NCBI GenBank assembly: GCA_024867545.1
Contig: JANFNE010000028.1
Coordinates: forward strand, 620,001 to 684,000
DNA length: 64,000 bases
Direction of reading: 5' to 3'
Source of the DNA: Phytopythium helicoides
Taxonomy: Eukaryota > Oomycota > Peronosporomycetes > Pythiales > Pythiaceae
This document shows positions 52,545 through 63,336 of this stretch, piece after piece. A model generated the notes under the pieces. That model ran no database searches and was not told where the DNA came from. It saw only the letters and a program-made list of their open reading frames with translations. A program made the position numbers and the translations under genes. Position 1 is the first letter of the stretch; each line of letters starts with the position of its first letter.

Positions 52545-52872
52545 GGTCGAATGCACTTTGATTCGTTTGCTGGAATTCGCAATCTCGCCAGACTATTGGT
52601 ACTACAAGAGCTTCCACTGGAGTTCACGTTCATGCTGTAGTGGTTGAGAAACAGTATCATGACCATTAGTTTCGGCGAGATTGAAAGCCGTCGTACCATC
52701 GTCGCTTGTACCGTGGACCATGAGATACCGAATGACTTCCAAGTCCCCTTTGCTCGCATCCCTCGCTAGAGATGTCCACTCATTGTTCCCCGGTGAGTCG
52801 ATGTCAGCACCGTATTCGACGATGCACAGCGGCTTCAAAATTGCCACCACTTTGCAGCCGACGTCACATTAT
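51881..52872 (+). repeat. long inverted repeat, left arm
   Basis: This segment is the reverse complement of 63009-64000 (coordinate sum 115881) with about 1% substitutions. The outer limit is unknown because the right arm reaches the window end. The inner boundary is sharp at about 52872/63009. Confidence 0.9.
52602..52868 (-). pseudogene. ankyrin-repeat fragment
   Basis: An 82-residue minus frame carries YGADIDSPGNNEWTSLARDA and GDLEVIRYLMVHG, i.e. the end of an ankyrin array plus a C-terminal tail. It lies just downstream of the ankyrin gene at 52869-53957, but the join falls exactly at the inverted repeat boundary. An identical fragment lies at 63019-63279. Confidence 0.6.
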
Positions 52873-53957
52873 GTTTCGCGACCAAACCCACAATCAACAA
52901 GAAATCGAACGGTTTCCGCATGACCGTATTGAGCTGCAAGTAATAGTGGTGTCTGTCCGTTGCTGTCCGCGGTGTTGACATCAGCACCATGGTCAACAAG
53001 GCAGTCGACGATCTCCATATGACCATATCTTGCAGCCCACGCCAATGCCGTCCATCCGCCATTCGTGGAGGCGTTCACGTCCACCCCGTGGTCGGCAAGA
53101 TGGCGAACAACGTTCACGCGTCCATATTGAGCAGCCCATATCATCGCCGTACCGCCTACACCGTCCCTTGCGTTTGCGTCTGCGCCACGATCAACCAGGA
53201 ACCGAATGGTATCCACGTGATCTCTGCTCGCAGCCCAGATCAAGGCTGTCCATCCATCTTTGCTAGCTGCATTCACGTCTGCGCCGTGGTTGACGAGGCA
53301 CTCTGCAACATCCACGCGACCATTGCCTGCAGCCCACATCAAGGCCGTGCGTCCGTCCGAGTAGACGGCATCCACGTTGGCACCATGGTCAATCAAGAGC
53401 TGGACAACGTCCGCACGCCCGTACTCTGCAGCTCGCATCAGCGCGGTCCATCCGTTCTTCGTCGCAGCATTCACGTTCGCACCGCAGTCAATAAGATACT
53501 TGACGATGTCCAAATGGCTCGCGCTTGCAGCCCGAATCAAAGCCGTCCATCCGTGGTTTTTGGCAGCGTTGACAGCAGCCCCACGGGCGACGAGAAACTC
53601 GACGACTTGCAAACGATTGCTCTCTGCAGCCAACGTGAGCGCCGTCCTGCCTCCCTTGTCGCTCGCATGCACACTCGCTGCTCGGTTCACGAGAAGCTCG
53701 ACGACGCCAACGTGCGCACCCTCCGCCGCCAGCATCAGCGCCGTCCTGCCCTTTTCGTCCCTCGCGCCGACATCCGCGCCGTCTTCGTCCACGACTCGCC
53801 GCACTGCTCCCGCATCTCCAGCCCGAGCGGCCCGCAGCAACAGCTCCTCAGCGGCCATGCGGCCTCGATGGGAATGGGTTGACACGACCAAGTGAGACCC
53901 AAGCCGCTTCATGATCTTAGTTACGTGGCTGAACATTGTTTTGGGTAGTGTTGCCAT
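52869..53957 (-). CDS. ankyrin-repeat protein, 362 aa
   Basis: This intact minus frame runs from ATG 53957 to a stop at 52869. After a short basic leader, about ten 33-residue ankyrin repeats follow (GWTALMRAAEYGRADVVQLL, GANVDAV, GHMEIVDCLVDHGADVN). Several repeats share GWTALIRAA/GWTALIWAA, a sign of recent internal expansion. There is no kinase or other domain. The last repeat breaks off at DCGFGRET exactly where the long inverted repeat begins, so the original C-terminus may have been replaced. Confidence 0.8.
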   Translation of the reverse strand: MATLPKTMFSHVTKIMKRLGSHLVVSTHSHRGRMAAEELLLRAARAGDAGAVRRVVDEDGADVGARDEKGRTALMLAAEGAHVGVVELLVNRAASVHASDKGGRTALTLAAESNRLQVVEFLVARGAAVNAAKNHGWTALIRAASASHLDIVKYLIDCGANVNAATKNGWTALMRAAEYGRADVVQLLIDHGANVDAVYSDGRTALMWAAGNGRVDVAECLVNHGADVNAASKDGWTALIWAASRDHVDTIRFLVDRGADANARDGVGGTAMIWAAQYGRVNVVRHLADHGVDVNASTNGGWTALAWAARYGHMEIVDCLVDHGADVNTADSNGQTPLLLAAQYGHAETVRFLVDCGFGRET

Positions 53958-54355
53958 CGTTCGTTTGGGTTATTGGCTCAATATGAAGAACAAGAGTTGC
54001 AATATACGGGGTATTCAAGCTGTTTTGGGCTCAAAACTACAGTATTTCAGTATTGTCCATTTTAGATGAAACACGGACATGGATACAGTCCATCTGTCCA
54101 GTTTTCAGGCGCCTAGGTGTCCACTTGTTGGAGCCCATTTTGAGTTTTTGGCGCCACCAGGTCGCCGTTGGCTCTTCCGCGCGCTCTCGCTGCGCGCTCC
54201 CGAGCCCCCGCGCGGCCTCCAGCGCTCCCGTTCGGCTCTGTGCGTGCGTCAGCAGCACCCGCGAGCGCCTGGGCGTCCGTTTGAGCCCTCGACGAGCTTC
54301 TGACTCCCCCCACAGCCGCCGGTGTCGCCTCTTTCGTCGCCCGCTCGTCGCCGAG
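53958..54355. other. divergent promoter region
   Basis: This 398-bp stretch lies between divergent start codons of the ankyrin gene and the membrane protein gene. It is GC-rich on the right side. No element is named. Confidence 0.45.
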
Positions 54356-55867
54356 ATGCCCATGCTGACGCGGTCGCGGGCTAAGGCCGAGCGGCGGCCT
54401 GTGTTCGTGGACGACAAGTGGAATGACCAGTTCATTGCCAGCAAGGACGAGCAGATCGACCGCAAGTTCCAGGAGGACCCGGCGCTGGGCTGGGACAGCC
54501 TGAGGGAGGAGGACTCGGACGAGGACAGCGATAGCGACGAGGACGGTTGGCACTCAGGCCCGGACTCGAGCGACGACGAGGATGAAGACGACGGAGAGGA
54601 GGACGAGGAGGACGCGTCGATGCTCGGGCGCTGGGTCGCGGGTGGCTCCTGGACACAGAACACGCTCTGGACGCTCGCGACCGTCTCGGCCGCCCCTGTG
54701 CTGCTGTACGCTGCCGTGCAGCACCACCGCATCAAGTCGTACGTCCGTCGGAACGATCTTCCGCAAGTACTTCATGCTAACAGTTGTTTTAATGGCTCGA
54801 CAGCACGCACACGACCATTTTGACGCTGCCCGAGCGGCGAGTTAGACAGCGCTGGCCGCTGCAGAGCGCCAGCTTCCCGGCTTTCTTGACTAAGGTGCTG
54901 CTGAACGTCGTGACGCTCGCGGGGCTTGCGGCGGCGGCGTATTTTGCAGCGTGCAATGCGACGGTGGACGTGGCCAAGAACCCGGAGGAACTGCTGGACT
55001 GGAGGCGAGTGCAGTGGACTGCGCTGGAGCTCAAGTCCCCCGAGCAGTGCAGCGCCGGGGTGTTCCCCGTATGCTGGGCCAATCTCTCGACATTCTCGCC
55101 GTCGATAACGGTGGAGATCCCGCAAACAGTCGACGAGGCATGGCTCCTGTGGAGCCAAGTGGTCGCGGCCGTGTCTAGCGGCACGGCGCTTGTGCTCGGA
55201 AGCGATCAGTGTATTGCTGCTATTCAGCAGGCAGCAGCAATTGCGGTTGCGGCTGTCGTAGCGCTGGCGGTCTTCCATCGGGCGGCGACCAAGCTGATCG
55301 TGGTGGTAGTTCTCATCGCCTACGTTGCGGCAAACGTGACTACCGAGTGGAAGCGTGAGCAGCAGGCACGCGTGCAAATCTCGGCCGTGGACCCCGCATT
55401 CGCTTTCGTGAACGAGAGCATTTTCGTGCGTGATTTTTTGGCGAGGTGGATACATGATGGGATGGCAGATCGCTAACTGCTCTCTCTCCTTGCTTGCAAC
55501 ATCTCAGATCGCGATCGACGGACAGAACCTGGAGCAAGGCGGGACCATCGCGTGGGTCCCGTACTGGGGCGGGTTGTACCAGAGCGCGGGGCGTCCGCAG
55601 CAGTCCGCGGACGAGTGCCCGAAGCTGTTTCCGCAGCTGCTGCGCAACGGCGGCGTGCTGGTGACGTTCGACCAGGTGAACGAGTATGTGCCGTGCTACC
55701 AGAGCGCGGCGGCCACGGCGGCGTCCGTGGTCGTGGATGGCGAACTGCGGCCGCCACGCGCGCTGCAGTGCTTCGAAGACATTCGGTTGCGCGTCAAGGA
55801 CCACAAGAGCGTGCCGGGCTGGTCACTGGGCGAGCGGCAAGGCGAGCCGGAGCACGCCGAGCTGTGA
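54356..55867 (+). CDS. multi-pass membrane protein with acidic N-terminus, unknown function, three exons
   Basis: The model is exon 1 54356-54738, intron 54739-54803 (65 nt, donor GTACGT, acceptor CGACAG), exon 2 54804-55425, intron 55426-55507 (82 nt, GTGCGT...CTCAG), exon 3 55508-55867. Phases fit and give 454 aa. The N-terminal 100 residues are hydrophilic with a long Asp/Glu/Ser tract (54510-54620). They are followed by one hydrophobic segment before the first junction and three or more hydrophobic helices in exon 2 (VVTLAGLAAAAYFAA; AAAIAVAAVVALAVF; IVVVVLIAYVAAN). Exon 3 is soluble, with Cys and Trp residues (WVPYWGGLYQSAG) and a basic/acidic tail. I know no family for it. It is one of the few intron-containing genes here with an unbroken frame. 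Confidence 0.7.
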
Positions 55868-56546
55868 AGGGCGAGAGGAAATTCAGCGTAAATGGATAGG
55901 CAGGCCAGCCACCTCGCTGGCTGTGGTACTCGTGCATGTGTCAAAGTGAAATGGCCGTGACCTGGATGATCGATTCCACGCTCACTGGCTCGCTCGTTCG
56001 CTCGCTCTTCCCTTCGCAAGCAAGCACTGTGAGCTCTCGTGGCATCTCACGTGCTGATGAGCAGGAAGAGGAGGACAGGGCAGACCAGGAGCTCGCAGCG
56101 TGGACTTTGCGGTGGAGCGTGGCGGCGGCGGGGCTGATCCGCCTGATGCGGGCCAGCATTACGCGCGACCCGTCCAGGTTCAAGTCACCCGGCAGTCCGG
56201 AGCGGTGGACGCGCGCAGCCGGGCGATCTTCCTGCGCGCAGGTGCGCATCGCTCTCAATTGTCGATGCCCCGCAAGGAGCAGGGAAGTGGGTGGATCAGG
56301 TCGGCGCCTGGCGAAATTCCAGGCGGCCGGTCGGTGGGATGGCGTCGCGATCAGAGCGCCACCGAAGCTTGACGCGCAGCGCAGAGCCGAGCCGCGATCA
56401 CCCGCGCGATGGGGGAGCAGGTGCTCCCGTTGAACCCGCGCGTCTCTTTTCGAATGGATTGAGGGATTGAGCCGCCGCAGGAAAGCGTGCAGCTGGGTGT
56501 GCAGCTACTACGTACGCCCGAGCGTCAACGTGGCGCGACTCACGGC
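55868..56546. other. convergent spacer, nothing recognised
   Basis: This 679-bp stretch lies between the 3' ends of the membrane protein gene and the next minus-strand gene. GC-rich chance frames only. Confidence 0.4.
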
Positions 56547-57413
56547 TTAGAAGAGCTCGTCGAGCTCGAGCGAGAGCTTGGACGGTTCGCTGGGTGCTGG
56601 GCGGATGGTGAGGTGGCGGCGCGCCTTGTCGGTCGACAGGTCCATGACCTCGACCACCACGGCGTCGACGGCCACAAAGGGCTCTAGCTCTCCGCCGCGC
56701 AGCAGCAGCTGCGCCACGTCGTCGTCGTGGAAGAGCCCAAACTGGTTGACGGAGCGCACGCGGCACTTGAAGCGCTGGTCTGCACGGTCACTGAGTCCAC
56801 AGCGGGCTACGGGGCGGCAGGAGTGGAGCAGCGAGACCCACCGGCGCGGTCGATGCCTAGCGTCACGTCGAGCGGCACCGGCGCGCTCTGCCGCGGCTTG
56901 ATCTGCGTCCGGCCACATCCACCCGTGGCACCCAGAAGCCCCCGGTCAGCTGCGAATCAGCCACGGGTGCGTGAACCCACGCACCAGGATCTCGGGCGCG
57001 GCGAAGAGCTCCTGCAGCGCGAAGAGCGAGTCGGCGCCGCTGAGCGTGCGGCTGCAGGCGCGCAGCACGCGGTCCGTCACGCGCAGGAACTGCGCCGCGT
57101 CGCCCGCCGCGTGCGCCGCCGCGATGCGCTTGACGGCCGCCACGAACGCCTCGGCGCGGTGCGCGCCCGCGAAGCGCACGCCGTTGAGCGCCAGCTCCTC
57201 GCGCCGCGCGTCACGCAGCGCCTGCGCCGCGTCCACGCCGTCCGCGCCGTCCACAGGCAGCGGCACGCCCGCCAGCCGCGCCGCGTGCGAGCACAGCGCC
57301 TCCAGGTAGTCGGCGCGGCGCCGCGAGCGCGTGGCACGGCGCACAGCGAGCGCCAGCCGCGCGTCCAGCACGCGGCCCGGCGGCGGCGGCGGCGGCGGCG
57401 GCGGCGCAGCCAT
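56547..57413 (-). CDS. conserved-looking protein of unknown function, frame breaks in the middle
   Basis: It starts at ATG 57413 with a run of nine to ten Pro from a (CGG)9 tract. The first 155 residues are helical and Ala/Arg-rich (RRRADYLEALCSHAARL, LFALQELFAAPEILVRGF). An in-frame stop at 56946 interrupts it. Coherent segments then continue in changed frames (GGFWVPRVDVA, PVPLDVTLGIDRAGG, FKCRVRSVNQFGLFHDDDVA) and end ...PSKLSLELDELF at the stop 56547. The amino-acid sense across frames suggests one gene with one or two indels, or an unrecognised intron. No family is recognised. Confidence 0.45.
57378..57404. repeat. (CGG)9 trinucleotide run
   Basis: Nine perfect CGG units on the plus strand encode poly-Pro at the start of the minus-strand gene. 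Length variation is likely. Confidence 0.9.
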
Positions 57414-57963
57414 GAGGATGGATCGAGCGATCTTGTCGTTTTGGGGATCGGGCCGGTGTGCCGCGGATTCGGTACAGCGGATGGCTCTTCCGCCGGTGTA
57501 CCGCGCCGGTCTTTGCGTCTTCCCGCGGCTCTGGACCATACAAAGACCGAGTGCGCACACGTCGCAGCGTGCGCGCAAGTACGCGCAGCTTGACGCCACT
57601 GTGGTCGGCGTGCAAGGGCGCTCGCACGCCAGCATGGCGTGCACACGGTCGCCAGCGGCGAGAAACGGCGGGCGCTCGGTCGATCGATCGCGCCGACTGG
57701 CTGGCTGCTCGTATCAGGTCCGCCCGGCCGCGTGGCTTGTCGGGCGTGGCGACGCGAGGCGAGAGCGTGGGCCGGCCCGGCGGTGGATCGATGGAAGCTC
57801 CTTGGAGGTGGCCGCCTCGAGGCGCATTGGCAGCCTCGAGCGCGAGGATTTATGTAGTAGTGATCACGGACAAACAGGGCGAGTGTGAGGAGGTGTTAAA
57901 TACGATTGTCGCGTTAATGGTGGTGGTCCTAGTGTCGTCTGCTGCGTATGGTACGGTGGGCGC
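57414..57963. other. intergenic, nothing recognised
   Basis: This stretch holds the promoter side of the 57413 gene and the 3' side of the Kre9-like gene, about 550 bp. Long frames here are GC-rich artefacts. Confidence 0.4.
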
Positions 57964-58878
57964 TCACCGGATGACGGCGAAGCGCTCGCTCTGCGCGAGC
58001 AGCGGCAGCTCGTCCGTGGCGCTGGTCTGCTCGGTGGCGTCGTACACGTTGACAAAGTAGCCGTCGGCGATGGGCATGCCCCAGTAGACGCGGCGCCAGC
58101 GGAAGGCGCCGTCGTTGGGCGCCCGGTGTGCGATGGTCGTGGGTACGGTCCACGCCTCGTTGCAAACGTCGATGCGCACGAACTGCACGTGCTTGTCGAG
58201 CGGCTCCCATCGCACGTCGGCGGGCTGGCCGCGCTCCCAGCCGCTAAGCAGCAGCCGCGAGCCCACGGGGGTTGTGATGCGCAGCCGCCGCTCGGGCTCC
58301 TCGGGGTCCTGCTTCTTGCTGCGCCTGCTGCTCCGCTGGCTGTTGTTGGGGTTGGCGTTCTCGGACGTGGGCGAGGACGACGCCGACGACGACACGGTCG
58401 TCGCGCTCGAAAGCGTGGACGACATGGTCGACGAGAGCGAGTTGGCGCGCAGCTGGCTGGCGGCCGCGTCGTGCTGCGCGGCCGTGGAGCGCGCGTCTGC
58501 GTGGCCGGCCGAGCTCCCGGCGGGGTTGCTGGTCGAGCCGCGCCTCCGTCGGCAGCGGCCGTGGTGGCGCGCGCTGGGCCGTCTCCGGCCGCTAATCCAC
58601 ATGGCTGGGGCCGCAACGGTCGGCGCGGGCAGCGTGGCGGACGCGTCGAAGGCGTCCAGGGCGTGGCCCGTGGCCGCGTCCAGGTCGTTCCAGGTGGACG
58701 AGAGCGAGCGCGGGCGGCCGTGCACGCCGCCGTCCGCGGCTGCGGCTGCCGCAGCCTCGAGGCGCGTCATGCCGGCGCCGGTGGTCCGCAGGTGGTTGTG
58801 CAGCACGAGCGTCTCGATCGAGGGCGGCGACGCCGGCTTGGCCTGCAGCGGGGACGCCGTCCAATACTTGAGCGTCAT
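57964..58878 (-). CDS. Ser/Ala-rich protein with C-terminal Kre9/Knh1-like domain, 304 aa
   Basis: The frame is open far upstream, but ATG 58878 (MTLKYWTAS) is the natural start; sequence beyond it is GC-rich and not protein-like. Residues 1-185 are low complexity (Ala, Ser, Arg, Asn). The C-terminal 110 residues read LRITTPVGSRLLLSGWERGQ, VRWEPL, RIDVCN, NDGAFRWRRVYWGMPIADGYFVNVYD and SERFAVI. This fits the beta-sandwich of the Ser/Thr-rich GPI-anchored/Kre9-Knh1 family (PF10342 type), which in fungi is tied to cell-wall beta-1,6-glucan. Unlike the fungal proteins, no signal peptide or GPI signal is visible, so an intracellular location is more likely here. The assignment rests on pattern only. 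Confidence 0.5.
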   Translation of the reverse strand: MTLKYWTASPLQAKPASPPSIETLVLHNHLRTTGAGMTRLEAAAAAAADGGVHGRPRSLSSTWNDLDAATGHALDAFDASATLPAPTVAAPAMWISGRRRPSARHHGRCRRRRGSTSNPAGSSAGHADARSTAAQHDAAASQLRANSLSSTMSSTLSSATTVSSSASSSPTSENANPNNSQRSSRRSKKQDPEEPERRLRITTPVGSRLLLSGWERGQPADVRWEPLDKHVQFVRIDVCNEAWTVPTTIAHRAPNDGAFRWRRVYWGMPIADGYFVNVYDATEQTSATDELPLLAQSERFAVIR

Positions 58879-58962
58879 GGGAGCGCCGACCCGAACCGGC
58901 CGGTGCAGGGGGCCGCCGAGCAAGTGCGTCCGCAGCGTGCTCGACCTGTGCGCGCGGACGAG

Positions 58963-61900
58963 TACCGTAGATTCCAGCGACCGGGCGGCGCGCGATCCGA
59001 TCCAGGATCCGGGCGCGGGCGGGGCGGGGCGCTCACGCGATGGCCGCAGATTGGGCTCTGGCTGGCCGCGCGGGCGCAAAACGCGGGGATAAGAACTGCC
59101 GACTGCGCGGCGGCGGCCCAGGGCATGGCCCGCCCGCAAGAGAACGAGGGGGGGGGGGGGGGGAGGCGAGAAGGAAGCCCTCGCGGGTTCCAATTTCCCA
59201 CCGGTACAGTAAACAGCCGCACCCGACTGGCGCGACCGCCCCGCGGCCCGGCCTTGCGCGCTGACGCTGCGTTTCCACTGCGGGCCCGTCTGCCGCTCCC
59301 GCTTGTACCGTAGATTCGGCACCCCGAATGAGGTTGCGCCGCCGCGCGCAGAGAGCTTTTTCGCGCAGGGCCTCGACTCCTTGCTCGCTCGCTCGCCCGC
59401 TCGCAAAAAATACACTCTCCACACCTCTGCCGGGCACGCACGCTGATGTGCACATGAAAGCATGGCGCGGGCGCTGCTGGACGGCCCGATGGCGTCGCCA
59501 CTCGCGTGCGGGGGGCGTGACTGGGCCAGAAAAAAATACGGTACGATTAGAAGGCGGGTCGTTGCACTTGTGGCACGGCAGACGAGCCGCCGCTCGTGAT
59601 TCCCCGCTCACCCATACAAACGCCAAGTGTCGAGCCTCACTGAAAAGCCAAACTGATAGCAGCACCGCCCTCGCCCAAACCGCACGGGGATTTACAGATA
59701 TAGGCGGCGTCACGCGCGCCAACTTCAATGGCAAGGATAATCACGACAGAGTCACCCATCGACCACTCCGCGGGCAAAAAAATACACACCAAACAAACAA
59801 ACTCTCTCGACGAGGATGGAAGGTCCGTGATCGGTCCTCCGCGTGGACGATGATTTGGTCCCTTTTTCACGTTGCGGGAGGGCTTGAAAATTGAAAAACC
59901 AGAGTGGGGTTGGCTGGCTGCGCAACCTGGCTGAAACAGAACGACCACAGTCGGCGCACGATCGAGCGGAGCCAGTGCGTTTTTCAGATGCAGGATTTTC
60001 AGAAAGAAAAGCACTCTCACTCTCTCTCACTTCATTGATTTTCTTGTGTACAGTACTATCACTGCGCAAGGTGTGAAACCCACTCCCTCCCACGCAAACG
60101 CGGTGAGCGAAGGAATCGTCGCGGCGCTCCAGCGAGATCGAGATCCGAGGACGTGCGTCTGTGTTGAGCTTTGATTTCGATGATCGCCGATCCGTCGACA
60201 CCATTTCAGACGCGCGCCGCCGCGGAGCCGCGCGTCTGAAATACACACTCGGAGGAAGCATCCATCTCTCTGTCGTGTGCCATGACCAACCCAACCCAGA
60301 CGCAGTCAACACTTCACTGAGGTCATACAAAGAGTATCGCCGAATCCACAGCAGCGGTGCGGTTATCATGTCCCTGCTGCGGCACCTTGAACCCGCGAGC
60401 GCATGATTCGGGGTACATGGTACCAAATCAAGGGCACTGCCAGACGACTCACGCCGCGCTGGACGAGTCAGCTCCCACACGTAACTTTATCGCAATCCTT
60501 CGGCGCTCGCTCGCGTCTTCTCACGAACATTAGCTGCCGGGTGACCGTCGAGCGTGTGTGTGTGCGCGCACATATCATGGCGGCGGTAGTGGTGTGGTGT
60601 CGTCGAGGTGGCGACAGTTCCAGCTCTAATTGAACCGAAGGGCGAGCCGGCTGCCCGGCGGCCAGGAGCGAGCAGGCACGCACTCGGCGTGCGTCCTACT
60701 ATGGCGGGCGCGCTTTCGCTTTTTTCGGCCTCATGATCGCCCGTAGACGAACGCCGTTCACTCACTCAGCAGAGAGCGTCAACTCACACGCCAGCGGGCG
60801 CATCCAGCGTGGATGCGAGCAGGTTCCACCCGGATCCTGCGGCGGTAGCGGCGACGCGCAGCCTTCCGAAAAGGGCTCTCACACCGAGGCGCCGCAAGCA
60901 CTCCTGTCGACTATCTATTCTATCTATCTACGGTAGCTGTCTATCTATCTACGGTATCTGCCAAAACAAACGGGACTGGATCTTCAAGTCAGCCAGTCGT
61001 CAGTTGTAGCGTACCCACATTCCGGTACATTTATGATGCCGACCTGATAACCTCTGCCGTCGCCGCTCGTCTTTTGATCTCCTGACGCACGCACTCGCAG
61101 ATCTCAGCGTCGCGCCGAGTTCATTCTGCGCTGCTCAACGCCCCATGATGTCGACCGTGGATCTGCGACGAGCTCTATTGACGACACGGGGCCATCCACT
61201 CCGCGTGGGGAGCACTGAGGGAGCCACAAACCACCGGCGCACGTACCGTACTTATTGGCGTCCGGAGGGCGGCGTTGGGAGGCACTCGCGTGCGTCGAGC
61301 GTCGTACCGTATGCAAGTGCTTGCTTCTGTGGGAGCTCGCTGCTGCTTGCGCAAGGTGGTCGACTGGTGATCTGTTGCGGCAGCCGACCACCACAACGCG
61401 GCGGTACGGCGTTCCGTTCGAGAGGTACACACGATATTACATTCGCGCAACACGCACGATGTTGAAGCTGTCCGATGTACCTTCTTGTACCATGCGGTTT
61501 GATTTGATTGACTTGACGTCGCAGCGTCGGCCACGCGCGTCGAAGCTGAGCTCGAATCGAGGCGGTCTTGCTGATACAGCTACCACCGGGCGATCCGATT
61601 TCTCGAGTTCGCCGATTGCCTCGCGTTGTTGCTCACGATGATAATGCTTGCGAACGGATTGCAGAGCGGTCAGGCTGACGATATGGCAACAGCCCGAGAA
61701 AGGCCTGCAGCCATCACCCCACATGAAGGTGGAGACGGTCGGCCCGGAAAAGTTGGCCTCTTCGGGAGCAGTGGCATCCAACATGGAGAAGAGCGAAGTG
61801 CCGGGTCTGACGTTAGTCAGCGCCGAGCGCGCAGCGCAAAGACACAGGACAGTCCTTTTGATTGCTCAGAGGTCACGTTCGCGAATACTTGCGTGTTCGC

Positions 61901-62309
61901 GAAGGAAACGTTGCTCGTCATCTAGAGAACGAGACCACGTCGCTTTGCACTGTCAGACCCAGTCGAAGCAACTTGCTTCAAGCAAGGTCAACCACCCGAG
62001 TCATCGACAACGCCGTGTTGATTCAGTAGATGTCCCCCACCGGAGCGCGGACCCACGGTGGAAGGCCATTGCGAGCAGGCGACAGGCGTTTCGCCTCGGC
62101 GCTAGCTGCGCAGGACGCGTCGACATCAAGAACAACTCCAACATCGTGGTGGCGAAGGAACACCACCACACGGTATCCAGTCTACGCTGTGGACTCAGTG
62201 TAGGGTATGCTGGGAGTCCCGTATAGCTCTAGTGGAGAGGGCAGAGGGTAGGAACCTCGGTGAAGCAAGAGCTAACCAATTCGCCTTGCAATTTCATGCG
62301 TCTACCGTA
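58963..62309. repeat. cluster of TACCGTA/TACGGTA motifs
   Basis: The motif occurs at 58963, 59306, 59537, 60929, 60950, 61244, 61305 and 62303. Three occurrences extend to TACCGTAGATT (58963, 59306, 62303), and the two at 60929 and 60950 sit in a repeated TATCTATCTACGGTA unit. Outside this region I found it only near 5872 and 24876. Meaning unknown. Confidence 0.6.
59148..59163 (+). repeat. G16 homopolymer
   Basis: Sixteen consecutive G lie about 270 bp upstream of the Kre9-like start codon. This could form a G-quadruplex with neighbouring G runs, and the exact length is doubtful in any assembly. Confidence 0.85.
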
Positions 62310-63018
62310 GATTTGACGATGGATTCAAAGCTGCGCCACGACCAAGCCCCCTTCAGATATCTCGCCGCTTGGCAATACAAGATTCGCCGAGCCACCTGGC
62401 CGCGGATAAGAGGATAGGCGAGCTTCACAGGCTGGGTGTCGCCGCAAAAGTCAGCCGAAAAGGTAGCGTCCAGTTGAGCAGCATCGCTCCCGGTCGTCGA
62501 TGTCGTCGTCGGGGGAATCCGGCTGCTCGGAGCTGCGTGGCCATGGATCATGAGCCGGGAAATACGGCCGCTTGGACTCCATCTTGCAAATTCACGACTG
62601 AGAGAAGAAAGACTGGGCGTCGAGCGCTGCGGGTTGCACAGCCAGCGAACCGTTCCTCCCAAGGAGGGAACCCTCCATAACGGTCCCATCGAGCCGCTAG
62701 GATCTGGTGGAGCGACGTTGTGGAAAGAATTTAGACCTGTGCGTTGGAATCCACGACGCGGCCAATGAGCCCTCGGCGAGCCTTCAAAGTGCCCGAGAAA
62801 ATCCAGTCGAGTAGTGTAGTGTCCGTTGAGTCGCCTAGGCAGTCCTCATGACGCTCACGTCCTCGCTGGGTTCCAGGCACTCCATGCTAATGAGAAACAA
62901 GCGTGCCATGCAGATACTATCGCACGCAGTCCATGGGGTTATGTCGTAAGATATGACTTTGGGAACCAAGGGGTTAATTGCGGCTCGGACGCCGTTTGAT
63001 CGAGAAATATGAAGTGAC

Positions 63019-63279
63019 GTGGGCTGCAAAGTGGTGGCAATTTTGAAGCCGCTGTGCATCGTCGAATACGGTGCTGACATCGACTCACCGGGGAACAATG
63101 AGTGGACATCTCTAGCGAGGGATGCGAGCAAAGGGGACTTGGAAGTCATTCGGTATCTCATGGTCCACGGTACAAGCGACGATGGTACGACGGCTTTCAA
63201 TCTCGCCGAAACTAATGGTCATGATACTGTTTCTCAACCACTACAGCATGAACGTGAACTCCAGTGGAAGCTCTTGTAG
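63019..63279 (+). pseudogene. ankyrin-repeat fragment (copy)
   Basis: The encoded residues are identical to the fragment at 52602-52868. No ankyrin array precedes it here; the sequence to the left is the gene-poor region. It is an orphan end of an ankyrin gene carried along by the inverted duplication. Confidence 0.65.
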
Positions 63280-63336
63280 TACCAATAGTCTGGCGAGATT
63301 GCGAATTCCAGCGAACGAATCAAAATGCATTCGACC

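Larger units (their letters stand above)
58879..63008. other. 4.1-kb gene-poor region
   Basis: No frame here carries a recognisable domain. The region has a G16 tract (59148-59163), several A6-A8 tracts, a CTAT microsatellite (60908-60956) and a cluster of TACCGTA/TACGGTA heptamers. It lies inside the segment flanked by the long inverted repeat. Confidence 0.5.

Noticed and set aside
60908..60956. CTAT repeat as a telomere- or centromere-type satellite
   Set aside because: Only about 50 bp and imperfect; it is an ordinary microsatellite apart from the embedded TACGGTA motifs.
59033..62768. Open frames up to 240 codons in the gene-poor region
   Set aside because: No motif, no splice-compatible neighbours, and overlapping frames of similar length on both strands.
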